Part shown: piece after piece, positions 34,124 to 45,189 of the stretch
Position numbering within the stretch: the stretch's first letter is position 1
How the letters are laid out: the number at the start of each line of letters is the position of its first letter
From: Bathynomus jamesi
Taxonomy: Eukaryota; Arthropoda; Malacostraca; Isopoda; Cirolanidae
Assembly: GCA_023014485.1 (NCBI GenBank)
Contig: JAJOZX010005808.1
Coordinates: 151,501-215,500, forward strand
Length of the DNA: 64,000 nt
Reading direction: 5' to 3'
Program-made: the position numbers and the translations under genes
Notes under the pieces: generated by a model
The model's database searches: none
Seen by the model: only the letters and a program-made list of their open reading frames with translations
Told to the model about the DNA's origin: nothing

Positions 34124-35484
34124 TCACCTTTGAATTTTAATGTTCTGCACTTTTGTTAAATCAGCAGCTAACTTCTTCCAAGATTTTTGATTTTCATTTG
34201 TTATTGGATCATCCCACCCAACATTTGTCCTCCAAATTTCTTGGAGGAGAATCTTTGATTTTATTGTTGAAGGCAGGAATAGACCCATGGGATCAAAAAT
34301 TTTGGAAGCCTCTGATAATATTTGTCTTTTAGTATTTGCTTCCTCATCAAGTTTAAAACCTTTAGTACAGATTGAATCATGACTGTTAGAAGTTGCATCC
34401 AAATACCAGTTCATACCTAAAGTTTTAACTCTGTCTGATGGCTCAGTAAGACCATTATTATCCTTTAAAATCTTTTTGTTTAAATCCTCATCATTTGAAA
34501 TCCACTCTCTAAGTTCAAAGTTACCTGTTGCATAATGTTTTGAGAGTGTTCATAGACTTCAGATAATTCAGATTTTGTTGTTGTTGAGCCTATTAGATTG
34601 TCTACGTAAAAATGTTCCTTAAGGAAGTTCAATGTTAAAGAGTTATTAAACTGGTTTAAATGATGTCCAATTGTCAATGCTAATAGGCTAGGTGAGCAAT
34701 TGGCTCCAAACAACACAACATTAAATCGATAGGTTATGAACCCTTTATTCAAATCAAATTGATCCTTGAACCATAAGAACCTAAGTTGGTTCTTATCATA
34801 TTCATTTTTAAGATTTATTCTCAAAAATGCCTTTGAAATGTCACTTTGTACGGCATATTTATCTAACCTGAACCTCAGTAAGATCTTCACAAGGTCAGAA
34901 ATGAGATTAGGACCCTCAATCAGGCAATCATTCAAACTGTGTTTATCACTGTCTTTGAGGCTACAGTTATATACTACTCTGAGTTTTGTTGTTGGGGCAT
35001 CTTGTCGATAAACCACCCTGTGGGTTAAATAATGACAACCATCTTTTTTATAAGGGTTATTTGTTACTTCTTCAATGAAGCCTTTCTGTAGCTGTTCTTT
35101 GAAGACATCATTATATGTTTTTATATTATTATCTTGTTTGAGTTTTTTCATTACTTTATATAAATGTCCTTTAGCTACTTTGAGATTATCTCTTAAAGTT
35201 GGACAATTTATTTTCCAAGGTAACTCAATAAAATAACTATTGTCTTTGCACTGAATGGTGTCTTCAAATCTTTCTACCATTAACTGATCTTCTGAAGTTT
35301 GATTTGTGTCATGTATACCCACAGATTCTAGCAACCATAAAGTTTGAATTGCCTCATCCAAAGTTTCATTTGATAATGATGAATTAATGTTCTCAGTTGA
35401 GATAATATTATTCAAAGTGTTGCTATTCTTACAGGTGTTATGTAGGACTGAGTTGAGGCACATACTGTAGTATTTGTTGGTCAT
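34124..35484 (-). pseudogene. Pao-type reverse transcriptase
   Basis: Frame 34480-35484: linker (LWLLESVGIHD, YFIELPWK), then LRVVYNCSLKDSDKHS, YAVQSDISKAFLRI (first Asp) and HFYVDNLIGS near 34590. The catalytic box is YVDN, with Asn at the second Asp; I recall this in part of the BEL/Pao clade, so it is probably family-typical. The frame breaks at about 34500 and continues in another frame through ILSEASKIFDPMGLFLP (34124-34414). Its Met overlaps the stop of the preceding protease frame by ATGA. Confidence 0.92.
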
Positions 35485-36290
35485 GAACTATTTTGGTTTA
35501 GGTCTAGGTTGTATTTGGATAGATCACCCAAAGGGGCTATCCCTGATGGAGTCTGAATAGCTATACCATTACCTATCTTCACTATGCCCTTATGAATAAG
35601 ATTAATATAATCTGTCCCCATTAACATTTCAATGTTAGCTACTGTGTTGTTAGTGATATGTCTATCAGCTATTTTGTAGTGTTTTCCCAAATGATTTATG
35701 GTTTGTTCTAGTTTGGGTATAACCAGTTTGTTTTGTCCTACTTTAGAAATAATAACTGCTTCAATTTTCTCTAATTTATTTTCTAACTGTAGTTCCAGGT
35801 CAATTGTCTTATAGTTATTTTTGTCCGAGTTATCCTTAACAAAGGATGCAATATTGAGTTTTTGTTCATTCGGGTTTGGTGTCAAACCCAATTTATTTAC
35901 TACATTTTGTGAAACAAATGTTTGTTGAGAACAACAGTCTATAAGACATCTCACTGGAGTGGTGCTACCCTCACTATTCACTAAGTCCAAAGTAATAGTT
36001 GGTAAAAGAATCTCAGTGTTTTTTGTTACGTTGTTTGAACAAACAGAATGTCCCATGAAAGTGGCATTTTCTTGATTACCTTTGTTTGGTGGAGGTATCT
36101 TTTGAGTTTGAATACTATTATTTGGACACTTTGGTGAATCACACATTGATGAGACATGTCGTAAACTTTTACAAAACTTACACTTGAATCTTAACCTAGA
36201 TTTACAGTCTTTCTTATAATGTCCCTGGCCAGTACACTTTTTACATAGGTTCAACTGTTCACATCTTTTAGCTCTTTGGTTAAAGTCTGA
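35481..36290 (-). pseudogene. Pao-type gag zinc region and protease
   Basis: Zinc motifs CKKCTGQGHYKKDC and CKFCKSLRHVSSMC (about 36160-36245) are preceded by a remnant finger near 36270-36330 containing a stop. The protease region reads RCLIDCCSQQTFVS (about 35930), where the usual BEL core has D-S-G-S; here it is D-C-C-S, a possible loss of activity or a family variant. LLMGTDYINLI follows. The frame ends at 35481. Confidence 0.88.
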
Positions 36291-36457
36291 ATATTTATCA
36301 CACCCAGTACTACTGTGTTCATTACTTGCTCAAAATTTGCAATGTAGTGTGTAAGTTGAGGCAGCAGTTACATTAAAGTTCTGTAATGTAGGTGTTCGTG
36401 TATTATAGTTGGTCACATTTGATTCTACAGTATCAAGTTTTGTCTGTTTGGCTGTAG

Positions 36458-37450
36458 CTAGTTGGTCTCTGGGAACACAGTCTTTGGTTTATCCATAGTC
36501 TGGGTCTTATTTTGTGTTGGAAAATCTCTCAATTTGTAATTAGTTAGGATATTGGGAAAGTGTTTTCTGATACTTTCTAGATTAGGATAATTTTCTCCCG
36601 TCTTTAGAATTAAAATATCTTTAACCCTCAAAGGAAGGCACCTAAGAACTATGCCTTGTATAATCCAAGATGAAGCTTTAATATCTATCTCATTGCTAAC
36701 TAGTTGTCCTATAATAGCTTCTAATTTTGTATAAAAATTTTCCATATCACTATGGTTATCTTTTATGGGTGCAAAATCAAAAATTTGTTGAGATAATTCA
36801 TATACAATCTCATCTTTATTAATGTAATTACGTTTTAAGAGATCAATAGCTACTTCATATGAATTCCCTACGGCTGGTAAATAGGCTATCAGGTTATAGG
36901 CTGGGCCTTTAAGGAAACTAGTTAAGTAGCTAAACTTTTCAACAGTTGAAATATAAGGTTTATTACCTATTAAACTCTCAAATTTGTCAATGAAAGATGG
37001 GAATTGTACCGTGTCCCCTTCAAATGTTGGTACTAGCAAAATGGGTAACTGAGCCCTCAATTCTTGTGACTCAGGATTTAGCATGCCACTTAAATTTTGT
37101 TGAAGGTTAGCTCTACTTTGATTAAAATCAGAATTAGGTTTATTTGGTGTTAAGTCAGTCAAACGAGACCGTAGTCTCCTTATTTGCTGTTCAATTGAGA
37201 TTACCTGATCATCATTATCAGCGTAAAGGTCTATCAATTGTTCTTCAGCCATTTCGGATTCAACTAACTCTGAAATACTCTCATTAATGGCTATTATTTC
37301 CTTCTTTTTAGTTTCCAATTTAAGAATTACACACTCTAAATCTTCCTTACCTGGTTGTGTAATATTGTTAAAAGTGTTCACAGCCTTTGTAACAGCTCCC
37401 AACTTTGCCCCCCTTTTCTTTTTTAACTTTTTCAATTCCGCACTGTCCAT
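36458..37450 (-). CDS. Pao-type gag
   Basis: The open frame starts at 37585, but the Met at 37450 (MDSAELKKLKKKRGAKLGAV) matches the gag starts of BEL-A/B/C (M-S-A-S-E-L-N-K-F). Residues 1-110 are charged helices; the gag-like domain (LPILLVPTFEGDTVQFPSFID, ISTVEKFSYLTSFLKGPAYNL, AIDLLKRNYINKDEIVYELS) occupies about 135-300. It ends at 36458 with a stop, in a different frame from the zinc/protease region. The protein would assemble the particle. 330 residues is normal for the N-terminal gag part. Confidence 0.88.
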   Translation of the reverse strand: MDSAELKKLKKKRGAKLGAVTKAVNTFNNITQPGKEDLECVILKLETKKKEIIAINESISELVESEMAEEQLIDLYADNDDQVISIEQQIRRLRSRLTDLTPNKPNSDFNQSRANLQQNLSGMLNPESQELRAQLPILLVPTFEGDTVQFPSFIDKFESLIGNKPYISTVEKFSYLTSFLKGPAYNLIAYLPAVGNSYEVAIDLLKRNYINKDEIVYELSQQIFDFAPIKDNHSDMENFYTKLEAIIGQLVSNEIDIKASSWIIQGIVLRCLPLRVKDILILKTGENYPNLESIRKHFPNILTNYKLRDFPTQNKTQTMDKPKTVFPETN

Positions 37451-37760
37451 GTCTAAGTCAAAATTGTTTAATTGGGGATCGTAATGAAATAGAGGACAAG
37501 AAGAAATTACCAGAGAAGAGAGAGCACAGACAAAACAGTCAAGTTTTAAATTTGGTTTAATCCCCCCCAAGTACTTATGTGTCACTCAGGTCTAAGCTTA
37601 TAAGAGAATGAGACTCCTTAAATGTAAATGTTTCCTAGTTAGGCCCTAGGTTGTAGACCTAATTAGGCTTGATTAAGTTAGGCTTAGGCTTAGGCTTAGG
37701 CTAGACCATTTAGCCTAATTCTGCAATTTTTGTTAAGTAAGGTTAAGGTTTGTAAATTCC

Positions 37761-37777
37761 CCACACACGGACCACCA
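37761..37777 (-). promoter_or_regulatory. Pao-type primer-binding site
   Basis: On the sense strand TGGTGGTCCGTGTGTGG follows the 5' LTR end after one base. It differs from the BEL-B/C site, so a different tRNA is used. Confidence 0.65.
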
Positions 37778-37778
37778 A

Positions 37779-38499
37779 TGCGAAAAATGCTCTGTATGAA
37801 TTGGTCCACAATTAACCCACCCCTTATATCTCCAGTCTAACTATAGAGTAGATCAAGTCTAGCCTAGAGGGGTCAGCCTAGAGATTCCGGAAATGGTCCA
37901 GAGCGGATACAGATAAATTGAGGTCCACAGTAGGATTCCTCACCAAATTAGGTTAGGGCAATCTACCTTCACCTTTGTTAAGCTATGAGTTGATGCTGGG
38001 TCTTAGGCCACAATGTAGGCCTAATTTGTCTGACCCAGCTTAATTTAATGTGATTAATTTGCTGGGTTAAAAACACAATTAGTCACTTACTGCTAGTTAT
38101 TAGAGAGTCTCTTTTCTCCTTGAGTAATTGTCGAGAGCGTACTTGCTGGTGGGGATCTTTCTTCGGTGTCTGTTCTCGTCCCTTCTCCCGTTCCGTCCTC
38201 TCGCCCCGTCCTTCGTTTTCGTTCTCCTTTGTTCTCCTATTCGCGGGGCTTTTTCCACCAGCGTAGTCTTGGTTTTTTTTCCCGGTTGGTTGAGCGGTAA
38301 TGTATATCTATTACCGAGCACGCTCTTGTCACACAGTATATAAATACTAGTGTGGAGAATAACTCTGGTGAGCAACCAATTGGTTTCATCCACCCAGTTA
38401 TTGACATAAAAGGAATTTAATAATTGTTAGATTAACTACCTACCTACTCAGTGAACCATTTTCGTTACCTCCCAACTACCCACTCATCAGTTTTCCATA
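37779..38499 (-). repeat. Pao-type 5' LTR
   Basis: 721 bp, nearly identical to 30927-31645. Next to ACTA target duplication at 38500. Confidence 0.94.
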
Positions 38500-38503
38500 A
38501 CTA

Positions 38504-39212
38504 GCTGCCAAGTTTCGCAATTGGGCGACCAAACTTTCTACCCTGAGACCTTAATTCAAATTATGCTCGACCCGTCCAGGCCTAACTTAGGCTACAATTT
38601 GCACAATCAGAACTTGGCCGAAAAATAGTCACTGACTCAGTCTTAGGCTAGAATCTGATTACGAAGGACCATTTTATTTTATTTATTTTGATTGGGTTCA
38701 GAATCCCAGCTGAGCCTTGAACGGCCAAGCTCTGAGGGGCTATTTTAACTTATAACCTAAATTAAGCTAGACTAAAACCAACTTACGGACTTGGAGGTCC
38801 TATTAGGTCCTACCTCAGGGTTGCTGACTCGATGTGGGCCTACTTTAGGCCTCAGTTGCATAAAATTAAGAAAAAACAAAAGGGGCACTATTTATGGTCT
38901 TCTTTCTAAGCCTTGCAACAACAACAACAACACAACCTGCACCACTGCACGATGCAACAATCTTGTATCTAAACAACCAAACTGAATTGCAAGAGAGCTC
39001 TCTATAAGTGCCCTGTAAGTGCCGCATTCAACAAACGAGTAGAAAGGACGCGCCAGTGCCTCCCGCCAAAAAATGATGCCACAAGAGTGCCCAAACAATA
39101 ATGCCACAAGAAACCAAAAATTCTAGCTCTAAATTAAATGAATTTAATATATATATTATATAAGCAATGCTGCATCAATCAGTTTAGTCATCATATCGCT
39201 TTGGGATAACAA
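38504..39212 (-). repeat. BEL-A leader and 5' LTR
   Basis: 38504-38683 matches the reverse complement of the BEL-B primer-site/leader region (CCAAGTTTCGCAATTGGGC...). 38684-39212 is the LTR (in sense orientation ...GGCGATATGATGAC...AATAAAAT). The first roughly 30 bases, including TGTTAG, are missing at 39212, where gag sequence of another element begins. Confidence 0.87.
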
Positions 39213-41200
39213 TGGGACGTACAGGCGAATTGTCGGCCCTTTGTGGCCGCGGTGAGTCGCTTCGTCGTTTTTCCCAATTCCTTTTCTCTCCTAAGGAGAG
39301 TAGTTTCGCTCTCTCCTGTATTCATATGGCGAAGGTGATCTATATCTACTTTCATACTTGTAGTTGTTCCAAGAGGTATAATTTCCTCTTCTATATCTAT
39401 CCCCTTCATCGAATCTGCGGCTATCATGTCGTTCGTATGGCGAAGAATTTCTTCCCCCTTCAGTAATCATAAGGTGACGAATATCTATCATTCCTTCTGT
39501 CATAATCATTTCTCCTCCGACCTCTGTCGGACGACCAATCTCTGCGGTGACCTCTGTCATAATCTTCCATTCGACGATTTTCCCGTCGGTAATTCTCGCT
39601 TCGGGCAGGAGATGCAGTTCTACGGTTATTATACCTCTCTCTCTCACTCGCTCTTTCATCATCTCTAGCCTTAATTTTCTTTATTTCTAAAGCTTTCACA
39701 AGCTCGATCAAAGGGCAAGACCTAGTCTTGTGTCCGTTTTGTTCACATATGTAGCATTTAGTGTTATTTGTGGAGTAGGTTTGCACCTGGGATAACGATC
39801 CTAAGCCCGCGTTTCCAGCCTCGTTTTGAACGTATTTGCTTGGGGATTTTGTTGATTTGAATAATTAATCAATGGAAGGAATAATAAGGGTACATCATTT
39901 GAAGATGCATCGGGGGATATATCGGGAGACACATTTGTTGGTAAGGATCAGTGGCGGCTCGTGACTTTCAATTATAGGGGTGCTGCCTCAGAAATTGCGA
40001 ACAATTGTGTCGATTATATATATATATGAGAGAGAGAGATAAAGTCGAAAAGATAAATAGATAACTACTCACTATTCAGTCATAAAAATAAGTAAAATAG
40101 TATCATAAAATCAATTATAGGGTACTTACGCTTAACGGGTAATTTCGAATTTGCCAAAAATTTTATTTATAAACAAATTTCATTCTTCTGTTTTTATTCT
40201 GAGCGAAAAAATATTCTAAGAAATGAAAGCTATATATTGTAAATAATCCAATTATTATATAATTAACTTCAATCTCACGACAAAAAATAAATGATAACGA
40301 ATCACTGATAAATGCAATTCGGGAATTAAATTTCGAATTAGCAAACGATACAGCAACACAATTACCACGTCAAACAAACAAATCGGCACTGCTCTGTCCA
40401 CAGTGCTTTGGATCCTCTTAAACCCGCGATTCTGACTCGCTCTTCGTACGTCCGCCACCGAGGTTTCAAGCGTTTCGAACAAAATCTGGAACTGTTAAGT
40501 ACGCAGTTCCACGGGAAGGCTGAAGCTACTTTCGTGATTCATTCGTTCGGCATTGAAATAGTTTAAGGAAAAAAGGTTATAATCTTATTTAAAAACTCAA
40601 AGTTCATTGAAAACAAACAATCAGAGAGGCTATTTTAAATATTTAAATATAAAGATCATAAGATCATGGGGGTGCTGCAGTTCCACAGTGCCTACCTGCG
40701 AGCCGCTCCTGGTAAGGATTATAAGGGAATTTGAATGGCGTAGGATGATATGATTGATTGGGGACTGGTAAGGATCCTGTAGGAGCACAATTTACAGTAT
40801 CTTGGGGGTTCTGAGAATTATTTGATGAGGTTATACCTAAATGGGGAGCTACCGGTTCCGAGACAATGCGATCGTCACATCTAATTCTTTTGATCTTTTT
40901 ATTTACGTTTTCGTCCATATCGCCGTACTTCTGCCAGAGTTTTCGAGGTATGGAATTTAGGATTACTTTAGTTATAATAAATGGAATATTAATATTTACT
41001 GTCTCATCGCCCGCATCGTCCTTCAACGATTCGGCTTCGCGTTTAATTATATATACAAATGAAGTGAATGACTCATCCTGTCGTCTACATTCTCTTTCTA
41101 AACACATCAACCTATTGGTTATTTCATCCCGCCTATTTTGTCTTTAAAGGTCCGCACAAGCATCTAGAAACTGCTGCCACGTCTTAACAACACTTCTCCT
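39213..41200 (-). pseudogene. Gypsy-like gag (copy 3)
   Basis: Minus strand. A conserved capsid part lies at 40712-41160 (CLERECRRQDESFTSFVYII, LNSIPRKLWQKYG). A MITE (39949-40711) is inserted, and after it comes a CCHC knuckle CYICEQNGHKTRSC (39710-39760) followed by an Arg/Tyr/Asp-rich low-complexity region (ERERYNNRRTASPARSENYR) that would bind RNA. The capsid N-terminus near 41150-41200 contains a stop (TWQQFLDACADL-stop). Downstream of 39213 all protease and pol sequence is missing. The association with the LTR and primer site at 41384-42251 makes this a 5' end fragment of an LTR element; the Gypsy assignment is by gag form only. Confidence 0.8.
39949..40711. mobile_element. hAT MITE in Gypsy-like gag
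   Basis: 763 bp with inverted ends CAGTGGCGGCTCGTGA and CTGCGAGCCGCTCCTG and a perfect 8-bp target duplication GTAAGGAT (39941-39948; 40712-40719). A repeated GGGGTGCTGC lies just inside both ends. No transposase remnant is evident. Confidence 0.92.
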
Positions 41201-41383
41201 GTTGCTTGGGTTCCGTTAGGAGATTCGAAGTCAGCTGAGCCTGAGCAGCAGTCCTCGCAGCAGTTTTCGATCGGGTGATCCTGGTATTTCCTTCCGTCGT
41301 CGTTCGTCCGGAGCGAGTGGCCCGCATGCACTCGCTTCAGCCGTCGATGGTGTCTGTGTCTAAGAAAGGGATAAAGAAGATCT

Positions 41384-41398
41384 CACTTCTGACACCAT
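41384..41398 (-). promoter_or_regulatory. Primer-binding site of Gypsy copy 3
   Basis: On the sense strand TGGTGTCAGAAGTGA starts two bases after the LTR end. This kind of site is common in Gypsy elements (from memory). Confidence 0.7.
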
Positions 41399-41399
41399 T

Positions 41400-42251
41400 T
41401 GTAATACGCCTCTCGCCGGGTTCGGACACGGTCAGGATGTTACTCGAGAGAGGGTATTACTTAAGCACTCCTGGATGCGGAGGTAGTTCAATTTTCGTAT
41501 TCCCACAATCGCGGAGTACTGTGTGGGCTCGTGTTATCCCCTTTTCCAGTTATTAAATTTCAAAAAGTGTAAAGAAAAAGTCGACGGCTTATATGGTTTT
41601 TAATTTGAATTTAGGAAATACAATTTAATTAGTTATAGCGAATAAAATGCTTCTTTTAATAAAAAATATAAGTTAACAAAGTTTGAGAATAAAAGTAGTT
41701 GATCCTTAAACGTAAAATTAATCGAGTTATACGATAAATAATACTGGAGTCTACCGCCTCTTCCTATCTACTGTCAGAACTCACTCAGCCCAAATTTCCG
41801 ATCAACCTAATTTCCTCAAAACTAAGTCTTTAACGAGCAGAAAATCTTCCCACTAATTCCACTCGGAGAATTGATCCGGCCCATTCGCCTATCTTTAATC
41901 TGACGAAGCCCGTCTCCAATCTGGCATCCAGGCGTCGGACCCCTCCTTTTATACAGCGGAATCCGACTTTCTCTTACGTCAGAAGTTCAGTTCAGCGCGT
42001 GAGAAGCAGACGCAAATGAGGATCTCATGGCTAAAGCTTCTGTGGTCAGCCCGTTGGATATCCGGTAGCCCGAAGCTTCTCAAGGGAACCTCGAGTTTAC
42101 TATAGATGGGTGCTAAATGGGCGGCCGTCGGTAGCCAAACCTTGTTTGGAGCGTCTGGGTTTGAGAATGGAATATCATTATCGTTGGATCATTGAGTCCG
42201 TGGAAATGGATGGGTCTTTGGGTTCGCGGAATATTTTGTTCATGTATAACA
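41400..42251 (-). repeat. Gypsy copy 3 5' LTR
   Basis: 852 bp; sense ends TGTTATACATGAAC and GGCGTATTACA form short inverted TGTWA...TTACA termini. It abuts a primer-binding site and gag. On the outer side a TA repeat (42248-42285) follows and no partner LTR or target duplication is visible in the window. Confidence 0.82.
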
Positions 42252-42364
42252 TATATATATATATATAATATATATATATATATATAACTTGGTTGAATGG
42301 TTTGTTCTTAGGGAAGCGTAACTTAGCGAGGAATAGGAGGACGAAAAGATGGTACATGTTTATT

Positions 42365-42401
42365 GACAGACGTTTCGGAAAAATTCAATTTCCATCATCA
42401 G
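42365..42401 (-). ncRNA. Hammerhead-like ribozyme core
   Basis: On the minus strand CTGATGA (42401-42395), a stem with GGAAA and TTTCC arms, GAAAC (42376-42372) and GTC (about 42369-42365) appear in the order of the hammerhead catalytic core. Such ribozymes are known in Penelope-like elements. A minimal one-pair helix III (C-G around GTCT) is possible, but helix I is not evident, so activity is uncertain. Confidence 0.5.
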
Positions 42402-42472
42402 TGCTAAAAATTTTAAAACAAGTAAAAATAAGTAAGTATAATAAATAGAAACGAACAAATTAAAATGGCGCA

Positions 42473-42742
42473 ACAATTAGCGAGAATCAAAAACAAGTTA
42501 CAATGTGTATTAAATTAAAAGATTAAAAGTTAAATGATATAAAGTATAAAAGTATGGATGAGTAAAATATAAAATAGTTTAGGTGGAACAGAATTGTAAA
42601 GTTACTTACAATTAGCGAAAATTAAAAGCAAGTTACAATGTGTATTAAATTAAAAGATTAAAAGTTAAATGATATAAAGTATAAAAGTATGGATGATAAG
42701 TAAAATATAAAATGGTTTAGGTGGAACAGAATTGTAAAGTTT
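42473..42742. repeat. 135-bp tandem duplication in the Penelope-like 3' region
   Basis: Two head-to-tail units start at 42473 and 42608 (ACAATTAGCGA...); the second has a 3-bp insertion (GATGATAAG). AT-rich, no coding. Confidence 0.9.
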
Positions 42743-42857
42743 TTTACCAGATTGTAATGAGACTAATTATACAGAAGATTGGGAATGGTTGCCTGTTGAA
42801 AGAATTCCATTGGGACGATGGAGCCGGGCAGAGTGATGGTGGATCTCTTTTGAAAGT

Positions 42858-44423
42858 TTATTTGGCAATGTTTAAATTGAAAGCGGAACTGTAATCATTG
42901 AGGGTTGGCTGGATACTGAGAATGTAAAGGGACTCAAGTATGCGGAGGTCGATTAGTTGGTTGGCTGAGTTAATGATTTTGAAATTGGAGGAAAGTAACG
43001 GGTGGTTGTGGAGGTGGCAGTGATCCCTTATTGCAGATTTGGAGGGTTTGTTCAGAGGCTGTGAAGTTCTTGTAGAAATTCCACGATGCTCGTCCACTCT
43101 TGTTTGATATTGGCGGATGGTACTGCCAATATAGCACGTACATACTAGTTCGCTTTGCAGCGAACACAATTAAAAGCGTAGATAGTGGACGAAGCAAGTG
43201 GCTGGGGTGTTTTTTCTTTATGGTTGAGGTAAGATTTGATACTATTGTTGTTGGTGAAAGCGAAGTGAAATTTAATTTGGGGGTAAAGCGGCGTGAGTAA
43301 GAGACGGAGTTCTGAAAGTATTTTGTGGCTAATATGGTCATAATAAGGGAATGAAAAATATTGTACGTCTTTTTTAACAGTGGGAATTTTAAGGGGGGTT
43401 GATAAATATTATTAAGAAAATTTCTGGTTAAAGACTGTAACAGATGTTTTGGGAAAGAGTTATTAATGCTGAAGTTAAGAATTAACTCTATTTCATGGTG
43501 AAAAGATAAGTACGAGGAGCAAAGATGGTAGGCACGGTGGATTAAAATTTTAATACTGTTTATTTTATATAGCAAAGGGATGTGGCTTAGGAATTTAGTA
43601 CCCAGGCCTGTGTACGTGGGTTTTCGATATATGGAAGTGCTAAGTTTGTTGTTTTGTTTAGTTATTGTAATATCTAGGAAGGGAAGGGTGTTATTGGATT
43701 CGTCTTCTTTGGTGAACTTAATATTTTTATGTTGGGAATTAAGGTAGTTAAGAAAAAGGGGGGCGTGGTTGGCATTGTGAAAAAGGAGAAAGGTGTCATC
43801 AACGTATCTTTTATATAGGCGTGGTTTATAATGAGTGGGGCAATGAAGTAGCCAGTTATTTTCGTGATGGCTGAGGAAGATGTTCGCTAAAGTGGCACTT
43901 AAAGGGGATCCCCTAGCTAATGAGTCGGTTTGCTGATAAAGTTGTTGGTTAAAGAAAAAATAGGTGTCTGAGGCGGCGAGCGTAAGTAGTTTGGTAAATT
44001 CATGTTTTGTCAGATTCAAAACTGTGTTCGGATTGTTGGCGAAAAGGCTATTAATACAGATATCGATGGCTTCTTTAATTGGAACGTTGGTGTAGAGAGA
44101 TACTATACCGAAACTATGCATATGAAGGTTATTTGAGTTATTTATGGTCCATATTTCTTTAGCGAATTCGTAGGAGTTGGTGACGGAATATTCGTTTTGG
44201 GTTAGGGGGGTTAAAGTGGAAATTAGGAATTTTGCTAATTTGTAATTGTGGGTAGTGTAGGCCGAAAGGATGGGTCTAATGGGTAAGTTGGGTTTATGTA
44301 TTTTAGGGAGGCCATAGAGAGTGCCTGGGGATGAGCCGGAAGAACGTACTTGGTTATAAGTGCTTTCTGAAATTTTGTTCTAATCATATAGTTTTTTAAG
44401 GAAACGGTTGATTTTATCTTCAA
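42858..44423 (-). pseudogene. Penelope-like RT and GIY-YIG endonuclease
   Basis: Order on the minus strand: N-terminal part (44235-44423, LPLTHNY-like region partly lost), then 42970-44121 with SLYTNVPIKEAIDIC, ARGSPLSATLANIFLSHHE, KRYVDDTFLLF (RT catalytic YVDD, about 43800), TLPFLDITI and IYRKPTYTGLGTKFLS. After a frame change near 43150, 42858-43169 has the GIY-YIG nuclease: CTCYIGSTIRQYQTRVDEHR and SAIRDHCHLHNH. These enzymes copy the element RNA at a nicked target. Two or three indels break it, including one between 44124 and 44235. Confidence 0.92.
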
Positions 44424-44525
44424 GTTTTAGGGAAAGGGTTAAAGGATTATCGTTAATCTTTTTAAATTTGGTGGGATCGTTAAGAACGTCTGTCAATAAA
44501 CATGTACCATCTTTTCGTCCTCCTA

Positions 44526-44531
<6 letters not shown>

Positions 44532-44596
<65 letters not shown>
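44532..44596. repeat. (CT)n(AT)n microsatellite
   Basis: About 35 bp of CT repeats followed by about 30 bp of AT repeats. Confidence 0.95.
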
Positions 44597-44599
<3 letters not shown>

Positions 44600-45189
44600 T
44601 GGGAGAGTGAGGGGTGAGTAATGGGAGAGTGATTTTTCCATCTTGTAGAAAGAGGCGTTCCTCGGAAGAACAGCATATGTGTTTTACTACTGTTCAACCA
44701 GTTGAAATTTTCTTTATCCAAGCTCTCATTATATTTTCCCTAAATTTATTTGTAAACTTTTTCTATATCTCAATTAGATTTTTTGAATAGCTGAAGAACT
44801 ATACACATTATCGTCCACATTCGTCGTCGACCACTTAATCAATTTGACGATTGTTGTCCACACTTACAAATTCCATTCACAGTGTCGTCACAAGTTTATC
44901 GTATTCTGTTTACCCATATGCCTGCGAGATTAAAAAAAAATTCTCTCTCATGTATTTTTAAAAATAAAAATGTGATGCAAGAATACTGGTATATAATATA
45001 TGGGAAGAACAGGAGCAGGCAAAAGTGTTGCTATTAAGAGAAATACAATATAAAATAACTGCCTAAATTTGGTGTGCACAAACAACAGCAACTTAATTGA
45101 TAACATACAGTAGAAATATCTCCATCTATAATATCAGATTACATCGTTATTAAAATAACCAATATAAAAGCAACAGAGAAGGAAAGAAC
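44597..45189. other. No recognised feature
   Basis: AT-rich sequence without long frames. It may include degraded 5' LINE-a sequence, which becomes recognisable only from about 45190. Confidence 0.45.

Larger units (their letters stand above)
30927..38499 (-). mobile_element. Young Pao-type BEL element
   Basis: LTRs at 30927-31645 (3') and 37779-38499 (5') differ by only about three substitutions and a 2-bp indel in 720 bp. A perfect 4-bp target duplication ACTA flanks it (30923-30926, 38500-38503), inside the leader of BEL-A. It encodes gag, zinc/protease, RT, RNase H and integrase on the minus strand. It is only distantly related to BEL-A/B/C. Confidence 0.95.
10831..39212 (-). mobile_element. 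BEL-A: old BEL/Pao element, heavily interrupted
   Basis: This is the composite span of one minus-strand BEL copy. Read from its 5' side: LTR 38684-39212, leader 38504-38683 plus 30740-30926, gag 20684-21462, zinc/protease 16508-17370, RT 14831-16229 and 12590-13879, integrase 10831-12262. Each gap is a separate insertion whose borders are fixed by comparison with BEL-B and BEL-C. The 3' LTR and the last part of pol are missing at 10831, and the 5' LTR lacks about its first 30 bases at 39212. Coding parts are about 90% similar to BEL-B by eye and broken by many indels. Confidence 0.9.
42286..44531 (-). mobile_element. Penelope-like element
   Basis: It carries RT and GIY-YIG sequence on the minus strand and is bounded by a perfect 47-bp inverted repeat: 42328-42374 and 44485-44531 (AGGAATAGGAGGACGAAAAG...). 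Just inside the left repeat is a hammerhead-like core. Tandem units are at 42473-42742. The right repeat abuts a (CT)n(AT)n tract. Short flanks do not show a clear target duplication. Confidence 0.88.

Noticed and set aside
42607..42742. Repeats near the Penelope-like end considered as a second ribozyme unit
   Set aside because: The 135-bp units lack CTGATGA and GAAAC blocks.
44408..44617. ORF ending in Leu-Ser and Tyr-Ile repeats
   Set aside because: It is translation of the (CT)n(AT)n microsatellite.
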